This document shows, piece by piece, positions 48,191-60,207 of a stretch of DNA of 64,000 nucleotides. Each line of letters opens with the position of its first letter. The stretch's first letter is position 1. A program made the position numbers and the translations under genes. The notes under the pieces are model-generated. The model ran no database searches, was not told where the DNA came from, and saw only the letters and a program-made list of their open reading frames with translations. Source of the stretch: Certhia americana (Eukaryota > Chordata > Aves > Passeriformes > Certhiidae); the NCBI GenBank assembly GCA_018697195.1, contig CM031857.1:50551471-50615470 (forward strand), written 5' to 3'.

Positions 48191-51100
48191 TGCCAAAATA
48201 AAAAGAAGCTGATCTCTGCCTTGTGTAAACTGGTAGGAAGTCACATGCTTGCACTGCTCCTGGGAAGCTGAGAACTCTCAGGGCCCTGGGAAGATCTTGT
48301 CCACTGCCCTGTCCATCTTTCAGCTCTGTGTTCTCCAATTCTCTGTAAGAACTCCAGTCCAAAAGACCTTGCAACCAAACAGCCCCATAGCGACAGTTTG
48401 GGTGGGCTGAATGAGGGAAAGTAGCATTTTACCATTTCACCTTCAGGGCTCCTGGATGGCATTGCAACCCCTTGAGGATGAGCTGTGTTTAATAGCTTCA
48501 GTGACAAGCTGAAAAGTCTTGCAGGGGTTTTTGGTACAGCTGCTTGGAAGCATTAGCAGACACCAATATCATTGAGGCAATGCAGCACAAGCAGCCATCC
48601 CTGCACCTCTAGCCAAGCACCCCGGGCCCCACAGCTCCTCTGCCTGGCAGAGGGGCTTAGAGCTGAGATGCTACTGAACTCCCCAGAGCTTTGCAGCTTT
48701 TTTTCCAATCACAACAGTGACTCTGAGCAGCTTCCAAATAAAAGCAACACTTGCATAAATCTCTCTAAAGACCTTGCCACTGTTTTTCTCATTTGTCACG
48801 AATATGGTGCTGATGCTGAGACTGGAGATGGGGAAAGCAAATGGATGTTTGCAATTTGTCAGAAATATCTGTGCAGCTGAATCAACTGCTACACAAGGGT
48901 CCCCATGGAAATAGGCCCTTGTTGTGATGTGTTAGCGCCAAATTTTAGCTCTGATTATCAAATTTCAGCCTTGTCAAATCATCTCAGCCAGTGAAGCCAC
49001 TTATGTAGCAGACAGCAAGATCAGTTCCCTGCATGAAAGGCTGGATGTCCGCACTGCGGATGGATGGAGAAGCCACAGAATTAGGCCCCTTCTGCAGCAG
49101 AGACATCAGTGCACAGAAACTGACATCCAGCTGCCATTCAAGTGGCTAAAGCCTCTGAAATGTTGAGATAAATAAAATGGGAAAGGTTTTTTAGGCCAGC
49201 CGAAGGTAGCTCTAAGGAGCTGTGACTCAATCAAAATCTGCAGCAGCCATACAGGATGAATCCAGCTCAGAAGATAGGTATGAAATAGATCTAAATTGAA
49301 AAGGTAGCTCAGGTCCTGGTAAAAGGCTGAGTGTACCATCCTGGCTCCAGTGTTGCTGGTTTCCAAAAATCCCATGTGCATTTTAGAGGAGTCATTGTCT
49401 TCTATACTGTCCCTACTTTAGCAAGCTCTGAAAGGATTTTACTTACATAAAATGCAGTTTCAGCATAGGTATGCTGCGAAGATAAGACCAGAATGCAGAG
49501 CAAGGTAGTTGCAAATCAGTCATCATCTTTCCATGTGCCTTTGACACATGACAGTACCTTTCCATTTCCCTGTGCAAAGTTTTCCTTGGTCAAACTGCTG
49601 AGCTGAATGAAACACATATGCCACCCTGAAAGCTGAGAAGAAACATAATTTTACAAGTGGTTAAACTAAGCCTGGAGGACTCTTGTTTTCAGAGACAGGC
49701 ACTAACCATCTTTAGTAGGTCCTTTCCATCTCTGGCTTTTCTGAAGCTGTGAGTCTTTGAAGACTGTGACTGACAGGCTCATTAACACTGAACAGCCTCA
49801 AATGCACACTGAATAACTCAGAGAGCTAATTAGAGGAACACTGGGATAAAGCGAGCGTGACAATAAAATATTTCTGATGTTAATTAGTGGAAGGAAAAAT
49901 GAGAGGCTTAACTTCCCAAAAGAAATGTGAATTGAGAATGAGTAATCCTGCAGGATGCCAAGTACTCGGAGCGGCTTCAAGGCACATTCCTAGGGAACCA
50001 TTGCAGCAGGGCACCAAATGGGGATGCTGGGGTCTGCACATGTCAGAGGGATGTGTCCCAAGCAGATATCTGGTGAAAGAATGGAAGAATAGCTTGTGGG
50101 AAAGACCTGTCTGAAAGAAGGAGTGATTCCTTTCTGCCTGTCTCCAACCTGATATGCAGGCTTTAACTCATGCAGGCTTCTGAGAAATGCAAAACAATGG
50201 GGAAAGAAGTGAATTTTACCCCAAAATAAGCAAAACTAGGAGTAAGGAAGTATTGGAAGAAGAGATATACCATCAAAGTGGTATTGACATGTGTTGCTGT
50301 GCATCAAAACTGTTTCCCACATTGTTTAAAATGCACTAACGTGTTTTTTTCTGGTCTCTGTCCTCTATCTCTCTCTAATTTCTTCCAGTTTGATATCTCC
50401 AGGACACACTTTTTCACAGGTGTGCTCTTACACCTTCACACACTCACCTTCTTTTCTGTGACTCTTGATAGCAGTGGCTCTGGCCCCTGCAAGGTTCAGG
50501 GACAAGTCTAGTCCCCCAGGGGAAAGCATCAGTGTCTAGCTCCATCCTGGCCCTCATCCAGTCTGGATTGTCTGTGCTGATCCTACCACTCTGCCCACAT
50601 ACATAGGCAACAATTTCAAACAGGAGAAATACTATCCAAAACTGCTAGCATTAGTTTGGGAGAACGCAGCATGGGGTGGTTGCTACTGCAAGGGTGTCCA
50701 AGAATCTCAGTGTGGTGGAAGCACAATCTCAACACCCCAGAGCGTGGAGATTCTCCAAAGAGAAATGCAAGCATACCTGAATATGTCTTTCCTTTTTTAT
50801 ATAAAAGAGAAGGAAAGGTCATAGTAAGTTTTAGAGACTAATCCTATGGATTGAAACAGATGTTCAGTAGCAGATGCAATTGCCATAGAAAGGTGGCACA
50901 ATTTCACCTCCCACACGTAACACAAAAGGAAAATTATGCGTTTTCCCAACTACTGCTTTCTTCCTCGTATCCATTATCTCATTTGACTTCAGCATGACAT
51001 GTGTTTTCTTATATTGGGCTTACACTTAAGAACTTTTTTTCTGTGTGTAAAATTAATATATGTATTTTTACTTATGCTGGTATTAATATCTTCTTTGTGG

Positions 51101-51554
51101 TGCCTTTGTATTTGCTCAGAGGACAAAAGGTTGAATGTCACTCTTCTTTAGTGTGTAAAACATTCAATTTTTCCTAAAATTCCCAAAATTGCTATTCCCC
51201 ATAACAACTGACTGCAGCATTTGTCATAATTTTTTAATGCTTATTTCTGATGAAATAGCTTGGAAGAAACCATAGAGAATGATTTGGATAGGGATTAGAG
51301 CAGTATAAATAACAGAAAAACCATTCCAAAATGTCACCAGGGGGATTGTGTTGGTTTTTTCTGAAGGCTTTTATCACCAGCACATCCGAGCAGTGTTTTT
51401 ATATTTAATGACCAAAGAAAAAGAGTTTTCTCCTTCAAGACAGAGTATCTGTGTTGTGTAAGACTTTCTGAAAGCACAGGAGATGGTCAGCCAGCCATCA
51501 AGGTTATATCAGGAAACCCTGTCCAAAGAAATATGGTCTGCATAAAGTTTAAAA

Positions 51555-51620
51555 GCTGGGGAGGTGACAGCCCTCTGTTGAGGATGAATTTCAGCAGGAA
51601 AAAACCTGTCACCTCCCAGC
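51555..51620. other. Inverted repeat able to form a long hairpin
   Basis: GCTGGGGAGGTGACAG at 51555-51570 pairs with CTGTCACCTCCCAGC at 51606-51620, giving 15 base pairs with one bulged G. The 35-base loop can itself form a small CCTC/GAGG stem at 51572-51583. The pairing is read directly. It could be a structured RNA, a recombination-made palindrome or chance. Confidence 0.7.
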
Positions 51621-53532
51621 AGCTGCAGCATGGTTCTTCCTGGCTGGGGTAGACAGACCCCTCTTGGCAGTTCCAGTCACTGCCATGGAACATGACAGTT
51701 CTTCCTTTCAGGGATATAAGATGCGACTAAAACTTTGCATTTTGGCTTCTACAAACCAGAAAAACTCAAGAGCTCAGATAGTAACAAAAACGTGACTTGT
51801 GGAACCAGAAGAAGAGATTATAGTATTTTTGTTCCTTTTTCTATATTACTTACCTGTTTTCCTTGCAAAGAAATGGGCTCTAATCAGAATTAGTAGTGTG
51901 AAAGTTTTAGCACACTCCCTCCTGGGGTGGTCACTGCTTTGAAATGATAATAAAGAGATTGTTGATTTTAACAGCAGGCAGAGGATAAAATTCAGGAAAG
52001 AATCATCTGCAAGTGTAATTAGTGCCTATGAAATATCCTTTTGTTTCTTTGTTTTTCATAGCTCCTCTGTGGACAGTGCATGTGGATAAAGAGCTGCATG
52101 AGGGTAGGTGCATGCTTGGACCAGGAAAAAGAATGAGAGCCCCAGCCACCACTAAAAGGCTCCTAAGGCAAATAGTGCCAGGAAACAAACATAAAAATCG
52201 CGTAGCCTCCAACTTGGTGTTGCAAAACTGCAATCCAAGCAATTTTTGTTTCTCTTAGTGCTGGAAAACAGCACCTGCAGGTCAGCACAGCTGGCAAATG
52301 GCAAACCAGTTTGGTGTTCAACTGAGGAGGAGCCAAAAAGGGAAAAGTGATAAAAATTGTTAAGAAAGAACTTAGTGAAAGAACACACTCCAGGATTTTC
52401 AAGCACAAACATCTCCTGATTCCTGCCCAATACCAGAAGCAGGGATACTTTCAAGAAGACAAACATTCTCAAGGAAGGCAGGCACACCAATTACTCATTT
52501 CTCAGGAACAAGAAGAGCAGCAGCCTCGCCACTGTGCATTGGCACAGTCAAAGACTCATTCCTGTGCCTGTTCATGAAGAATCAGTGCCTACCCCAGGAA
52601 ACACTGGCCGGAATTGAGCAACCCAATTATTTACCTGCCTTGCCTCCTTCAGCTCCTTACAGAGCGTTTCATACTTTCTTTATTTTCCTTCATTTTTTAG
52701 GACATTTCCTGTCTGTTTTTTTAACTGCATTGCAATTTTTAAACATGTAAATTCCCTGCTCCATTGCAAAATCATGGGGAAAAACTCTCATCTTCAAATA
52801 GTCCTAGAAGCAAATATAGAAATATGAAATGCAGAAACATAAACAGGTTACCGTGTCTCCCTCCAAACATGAAAACGTGGTGTAAAAAAGGGAGACTAAA
52901 AGCTTTGATGTGGGAACTTTGAAACTCTTACGTAGTCATACTGGAATTTCGTTCATTTATGGAAAACAAACAAATGAACTAACAAGCAAACAAAAAAGTC
53001 AACAGCCTAAGTGCTTAAGCACATAAACTATTGTCTTAAATTATTTGGGGTCACTAATGTTTTCTCTAAAAGTCTCTACAAATCATGACTTTCTTTGTGC
53101 TGTAAAAGATTACTCCTCTTTCTGGAAACCAGGAGAGCAGGACTGTAAAACAAAGGAAGTTTTTTCAAGGGAGTTGACAACTGAACTGGAGAAATTTTGT
53201 TATAAATGTGTTTCCAGAGACTTTCTGCTAACAAGAGGCAAAATGCTTTCAGGGTAAAATACAGAAAAAAGTCTGAGAGAATGTATTGTAAAATTACAAT
53301 ACTTCTACACCTTTTTAAGTAACTTATAAATACTTCTGAGTCCTGTCCTGTTTGAGCCTATAAGTTCTTCTAGAGCATGAAATGAATACTCAGGAAAGAA
53401 GATAAATCCCCTGTGCATGTTACTTAAAAAACATCCATGCACAGATATAAAATATTGATTTAACATTATAATAATTTAATGTTATAGTAACTTAAGTCAG
53501 TATCTACTGACTTCACCAGGTTTTTAGGATGG

Positions 53533-53632
53533 TTTCTTAAAATGTGTCAAAATTCTGACCTTGTGTGTTTCACTGAGACTCAGTCTTTCTAAAATGTATC
53601 AAAATTTGGACCCCCTGTGTTTCACTTGAGAG
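53533..53632. repeat. Diverged tandem duplication, period 52 bp
   Basis: Two adjacent copies. The first contains 'aaaatgtgtcaaaattctga' then 'tgtgtttcactgaga'; the second contains 'aaaatgtatcaaaatttgga' then 'tgtgtttcacttgaga'. The shared words start 52 bp apart (53539 and 53591). The copies differ at several places, so the event is old. Confidence 0.85.
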
Positions 53633-55854
53633 TTTTCCATGTAAGAAACAATCTAGATACGTAAGGGTTTCATTTTTTTTTTCCTGTTGTTCTTCCCAGT
53701 TATGGCAAGGACTTTGGGGTTCATCCACACAAGGAAAGAAGGACTAAGGCTTTTGGCTGTGCTAATTCAGCTGTCAGCAGGCTCAATATTGACTGAGTAA
53801 TGCTTAATGGCTTTCTAGCTATGTACGTGTAGGAGCAAAATTCTGTTTTTCAGCATATGTCAGATATATATAGATAAGGATAAGGAGAGTAGCAAATAGT
53901 TACACAACCCTAAAGAAAGGAAAGAAAGCGATAGACATGTATAAAAATGGGATTTCTCTCATCCACCTGGAGTTGTCAAAAGGTATCAGCAGGTTTCTTT
54001 CTCATTTAACTGAGCTTTCTAAGAGGTTGTTTCTACGCAAAGAAAACTAACTGGGATTTCTCAATTTAAAGGAGACACTCAGGTGCCTCCAAAACCTGGT
54101 TTGTTTGTTTAGCCAAGGGTGGGAGGACCTGAAGAGCTTTTCTCCAGCAGTACCACTGAAGCAGCTCCATGGTCTTTGGATGACTAAAGGAAAGAGAGAT
54201 TCTCACTTACAGTACAACTCCTTTCTGTCCACATCTGTCCTGTTCTTCTCTGAAATGAGTAATTTAATCTGAGAGTGCAAAAGGACACTTAATGTGGAAA
54301 GAAACGGGACCATCTTGGCTTTCTTCCTCAAATAAATGCTGATAGGTGAATGGCTACCGCCCCTACTTTCTCTAAGTCTCTCCACCCACTTTTACATTTC
54401 CTAATTAGATAATCGGCAGCTGATTAAGTGCATTTATCGTACCACGCTCTTCCCGCTCTTCCCACACAGCATTCCTTGTCTTGTGTTAGACATTAAGAAC
54501 TGTGTGATTCCTACAAAAATAAACATGATCTGTATTCATACTCAGGAACTTTTACAGGTACATTATCTAGGACCAAAATCTGTGAAACAGGTAGTAAAGA
54601 AAAAATGTTAGGATCTTAACTAAAGCCCAGACCACTTTGTCTGCCTCAGACTGGACTGAGATTATGGAAGCCAGCTATCACTTTTGGCTTCAAGTTTTGG
54701 CTATTAACTCTATTTTGGCTATTTGCCACAAAACCCCAGGAGGTAAAAGTAGCGCTCTTGATCACTGACTTTTGAAACAATACTTTCATAAAGCAATCCT
54801 TAGGCAGCAGCTTGTCTTCTCTTCCCAATCTACAACTTTCTTGACCTAGCAAGGCAATATATCTGTCATATTTTGAAGGTATCATATTTGGGAAAATGCC
54901 AAAGAATCGCTCCAGGCACTTATTCTTTTGTAACATAGATGCTATAACTGAAATATATATTTCTCTGCTGTCATGTATTCCACAGTGCATTTGGGGAACC
55001 TCATTTCTGTGATTAAACAGAGACTTATTTATATTTTGGCATTTCTACAATAAAAAATTATTCAGGTCCTGGTGAACTCACAAGTATATAATGAACCACT
55101 CCAGCTCCCAAATGACCACATTGTTCAGGCTAAGTACATCCTGTCCTAACAGTTATGATTTTATCACCTTCTCACCTGATTAGCAGAGACAAGTCAAGAA
55201 ATGGGAACAGAATTTTTCTCTGTTTAAAAAGCCTTTCTCCCATTTCTGTCATGCAGTGTATTCCTAACCCACCCAGGATCAGGGATCTCAGCCCTTCCTT
55301 CACACACTTTCACAGCTATCAGCCACCTACCTAGGGACAGGAGGGCCAGAGCTGACTCTCTTTGCTCTTAGACATATTACTATGCAGGGCTAATTTCTTC
55401 TTTGTTCTTCAGTTACAGATCTTGGATCCCAACATTCTAGAAATATCTGAGCATCTGTGATCTCTTACTTGCTTTGATAAAAGACATATTCAACTGTAAG
55501 TATGGATAGTTAAAAGAGAAATAAATTTAACCCAATGCAATGGCCATGAAATGACCTATTTATGAGGTGAGCTCTGCCAGTTACATTTTCCCTGAGTAGC
55601 TTTTATATATATTCTATACACAATGTTGGGTTGAACCTAAAGAGCCTCATTGCCTCTCCTTTAATCTCAAATGTTAACACTAGACATAAGTCTGGATGCA
55701 TATCCATTACCCTAGAAATAGAAAGGAGAATGACAATTTACTTGTCTTCACCATGGTCTTATGGACTTTGTTTTGGGATACAAGAATTGTTCTCTGGCTG
55801 AATAGCATCACCTGAGTCACAGTTAAGGGAATCACCCAATATTAACTATTTTTT

Positions 55855-55985
55855 ATAATAGACTGGTTTGGGTTAGAAGGCACTTTAAGGATCGACTTGT
55901 TCCAGCCCCCTGCCATGGGCAGGGATGACACCCACTAGACCAGGTTGCACAAAGCCCTTTCCAACCTGGCCTTGAACATACAGTT
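55855..55985 (-). mobile_element. CR1 LINE 3' end, inverted
   Basis: Plus-strand reading 'tttgggttagaaggcacttt', 'cagccccctgccatgggcag', 'ctagaccaggttgcacaaag', 'tccaacctggccttgaacat' is the reverse complement of the CR1 3' end (the segment from 'caaggccaggttgg' to 'cccaaaccattc'). About 130 bp remain. Divergence is low to moderate. Confidence 0.93.
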
Positions 55986-57399
55986 CTCATAGTTCATCAT
56001 AGTTTGCCTACTACCTGCCAGTGACCTGTGTGTCTCCATAAAGCATAACATCCACTGAATTTATTCTGAATTCTCATTCACCAGTTTATCTTTGTCTTCC
56101 AATAACTATATGGTGAAGATAAGCTTCTACACTGCTTTTCATGAGGTGGTTTCATTTCTCTACATTGACTGACATAAAAATGCTACAGGTAAATTGAGGA
56201 ACATGTTGATCCTCTGACAACAACACCTGCCTCTGTCAGGGTAACTGGTCTGTCATGGCCTGTTTCAAACTAATTCTTAAAAAATACCCTAATAGTCTAC
56301 AGAAAAGCTTGTATTATATATTGGTATTTGAGCACACCTTATTGGCTAGAAACTTTGGAGGAAAACAAAAAAGAAGATTGTTCCTGATTATTAATTGGTA
56401 GGTGAAATTCGACACCTGGAAAAACAACTTTTGTTGACAATTTCCTTTTCTAGTACAACCCATGTAAAAAGACTGTACCCCAATGGATAAAACCCTAAAG
56501 CAGGCATAAAGTAGCTGTGATTTTTTTACTTATGTCTCAAGGAAGGAGCAGCGTCTTTGTTAGCACAATAAGTTTTATCACTGAATCAGAAACCAAATAT
56601 GTGTACCACAATCTTCTTGGGCTGCAAAATATCACATATCAATCCATGAGCTATTTAGTTAGTGCAGCAGTCACACCTCATGTGAGTCCTGTAGTGCACA
56701 TCAGGATACCCTACTGTGTTAGCTAACCACAGATTGATTTACATTTACATCACATTGCTGTTATGGGGCATAATGTCACCTCTGCTCACCTTTCAGCGAA
56801 AGTCAGGAGAAACAACCAAACTCTTCTAACTGTCTTACCAGTTTCCACCTTAAGTTGTTTGAGCACCTTAGTCTAAACATGTTCTGGCTTTAACACAGCA
56901 CAAAAGAGGGTTTGTTGCTCTATTATCTAATGAACAAAAAGAAGCAACTTTTGGTTTTATCCTGAAGGTAAAATTATTTACATTCCAATCTCTTCTATTA
57001 CAACTATTAAAATCCCATTTCAGAAATTAAGTCCCTATTAACTTACAGTATTAAAATCACTGGAATCTAAATGGAGAGGAAATAGATCTTGTATCTTAAT
57101 GGCAATTCATTCAGCTTATTTGGTTTTTTTTTTCCTCTTGTTAAAAATGGCAGTAATACACAGAAACATTGCTTTTGGGAAGCAAGTGATGACAGATTCA
57201 TTTAAATGCAGGTTTTGGTGTCTATTTCAAGACTTAGGATTTAGTAGAATTATAGAAATGTCAAGCAGAAAGGCTATCATCCCACTATACTGAGAACCAG
57301 GCATCCTTGGATTGCACTAGATAAATGTTTGTTTAAATTTCTTTAAAGTGTGTCAAATAAGAAAGACTTTCATCCATTCCTAGGCCCTAGAATGGATGC
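55986..57399. other. Unique AT-rich non-coding sequence, no gene seen
   Basis: No gene or repeat is recognised. Short open frames only. Confidence 0.6.
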
Positions 57400-57516
57400 G
57401 AAGAGCAAGATTTGTTTAAATATTACAAGGTGGAGTCCATCTGACGTTAGGGATAGGTTTTAATATTGGACTGGATGATCTTACAGGTCTTTTCCAACCA
57501 AAATTATTCTAAGCAT
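57400..57516 (+). mobile_element. Short CR1 LINE 3' end
   Basis: Recognised by 'attggactggatgatcttac' followed by 'aggtcttttccaaccaaaat' and 'tattctaagc', the terminal CR1 sequence. The upstream part 'caaggtggagtccatctgac' is weaker. A plus-strand remnant of about 100 bp. Confidence 0.82.
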
Positions 57517-59984
57517 GGGCCAAATTTCATTCTTCAGTCATCTCATACAAAACATGTACAAACTGTACAGTACACAGGGTGAGTTACCAAACCATGAACC
57601 TCCTCTCAGGATCATTTGTATTCATGCTAGGCTCTGGTGGGATAGCAGCTAGCAGCTGACTACTGTAATTTCTGGGCCTGCATGTGATCAGGTACGAGAC
57701 ACATGTTCTGCTGTGGCTGATGAAGCACAGCAGAACTGCACCTATGCAAGGTACAGTCAGTACGATGGTCTTTGAGAGCTTGTCAGCAACTGACTTAAAA
57801 ACATCAAGTCAAGTCAGGCGTGGGAGAGATCTGCAGCAGTGAAATTAAATGTTTCAAGTGCCATAAACAAATGGCATAAAAATAGGAGCAAATCTTTTGG
57901 AAAAAGTGAGGACATGAGTGCTGCAATCACAATTCCCTTCAGGTAATGTATGGAGATTTAATGTTGATGTTGAATATTAATGAATAATAATTGATTTCAC
58001 TTAGTTATTCAAGAGATAAACCCACTCATTTTTAAGCTATGGGAGTTGGTAAACCAGCTAATGTGATTATTACCTTTGAGAGCTCCTATCTACCAAACTG
58101 CATAACAGGGATTGCAGTCTAATCCTAAAAGGTAGCGAGAGGACTCCTGCTGCCAGCCAACCTACATCACACACCTAACGTAATCTTGCTGCCATGGACA
58201 CTGAACAGCTAGGGAAAAAATATTAGTTAGAACAAAATGCTTTAATAAATAATTGACTTAATATAGTTCTGTGTTAATGTATTGGTAAAATGCCACCCAA
58301 CACACCAAGAGCCAAGGTACAGGAAGACAGAGGAAGGATATGGGTTGGCTCTTCATTTTCTAATGTGGTCACAGGACACCAGCAGCCAGAACTGGGCACA
58401 GTCAGCAAAAGTAAGCCCTTGAAACCCATTTGGTCTTCCCAAACACTTCACTAAGCACGGTGAAATCAGAAACAAGAGAGAAGATGGTGGCTGCCTCAGG
58501 GATGTCTTTTGTGACTCTCGGTATCCAATGAACACAAATAAAGAACAGGGACATGGAAGTGGCATGGAAGCTAAAATGAAGAGAATAGGCAAACAGACAA
58601 TGTAATTGATACAAGTAATGAGCAGTAAATGTATGTAGTAAATAATAAATGTAGCTCAGGTCCATACAAATCTTTGCACAAACATTGGAAACATGAAAGA
58701 AAGGAAGACGAATTTTCTCGAGTTACATGAACTAGGATGAACGCAAAAGCCACAAAAGCAGGATAAGGCAAACAGAGAGCACCTTGCTTATGTCCATGTG
58801 TAGGTAAAACTGAGGATGCAGTGTGAATACTCTCTCAAGCTAATTAAAGGAGGACAGGGTAAGAGAGCTTTTTGCAAACAGAAGGCTTTTATTCAAATTG
58901 AAGGGGAAAAAGAATGTGAAACTAATGGAATGTATGCACTAATTAACCTACAAGCAGGAAAGCAGTGTTCTTTTTTGCATTTCTTCAAACAACAGAACAC
59001 AGTCTGCTTTGCCAGTTGGCTTAAGTGTACTTCAAATCACTTGCAACCAAGATTAGTTCTGGTTAAAGAAAATTCCTCATATGAGAAAGCACACTCATAA
59101 ATATTTGGATAAATTAAAGCTGTATTTAATTTAGGAAAATGCACAGAATTTCAAAACACTTATAAATCCAAAGTTATAGAGTAATTTTAGGAAGCTTATA
59201 GGATTCTTCTGCACCTCATGCTTAACCACTGGAACTGAAAGAGCTAACTTGGGTGATAATAAACTGAAATATGCCACATGTGATACCTTCCTTGCTGAAG
59301 TGTGAGAAAAGTCTGGACAGAGAGAACATTACCTTCTTCAGACAGGCTTACTTTTCCCTAGAAATCTAAGCCTGTGTTATCAGTGTTGGTTGAAGTAGAC
59401 TTATTTTTCTATACAAAAAAAAGTTGCCTTATATTTTCATGTGGTAAAATAGGTCCAGGGGAGTTGATCTGTCAAAGTAAAATTGAACCAGAGAACACAT
59501 TTTACAGGAAAACTGAAAACAGTTAATCCATGAAATGGAACATGTTTCATATCTTTTTCTGTCCTCAATCATCACAGCAAGTAGAAAGGTTGATCTGCAC
59601 CATCAGGTTTTTGTTGAAAAGATTTCTTATTATGAATGTGAAGGACTGGAAATGCGCAAGTCCCTGAAGCCTTCTGAGAATCAGAGCCAGTGACTGTGAC
59701 AAATAACACATCCATCAAAGTGATAAGAGGGTGAAGAAACAAAAATTCTCCATCACCTGGGGGAGGAAACGAGCTGCTAAAGAGACATACATGGAGGGTT
59801 TTATACAAAAAAAAAGATGTGTGTTTGTATTTTTTGCAGAAGAATTTGAAATAGGAGATCAACTCTTCACTAGTGCTCTGTGTTGCAAGCATAATTTCTG
59901 TAATAGAAAGGCTGAGTCCCCATTTTCTATTTTAGGCAAATTGTACTATTTATTTTTTTAAGAAATGAGGGAATCAAAGGTAAT
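57517..59984. other. Unique AT-rich non-coding sequence, no gene seen
   Basis: No gene is recognised; open frames up to 106 codons lack any recognisable domain. No repeat is identified. Confidence 0.6.
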
Positions 59985-60207
59985 AGTAACATTTAAAGAA
60001 ATGGAGAATTATTTTTGTAATGTGAGACTGGAACAAATTTCTCAGAGAAGTTGTGGATGACACATTTCTGGAAAAGTTCCAGGTCAGGTTGGATGGGTCT
60101 TTGAGTAACCTGGTCTAGTGGAAGGTGTCCCTGCCTGCAGCAGGGAAGTTGGAATTAGATCATCTTTACATTCCCTTTTAACAGAAGCCATTCTGTAATT
60201 CTGTGAC
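59985..60207 (+). mobile_element. CR1 LINE 3' fragment
   Basis: Plus-strand copy with 'tctcagagaagttgtggatg', 'ttccaggtcaggttggatgg', 'gagtaacctggtctagtgga', 'aggtgtccctgcctgcagca', 'ggaattagatcatctttaca' and the tail 'ccattctgtaattctgtgac'. The order and tail are those of the CR1 3' end. 5'-truncated, moderately diverged. Confidence 0.93.

Larger units (their letters stand above)
48191..55854. other. Unique non-coding sequence, no gene seen
   Basis: No gene is supported; the longest open frames are 112 and 114 codons with no recognisable domain. Two local structures stand out: a hairpin-forming inverted repeat at 51555-51620 and a diverged tandem duplication at 53533-53632. Confidence 0.6.
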
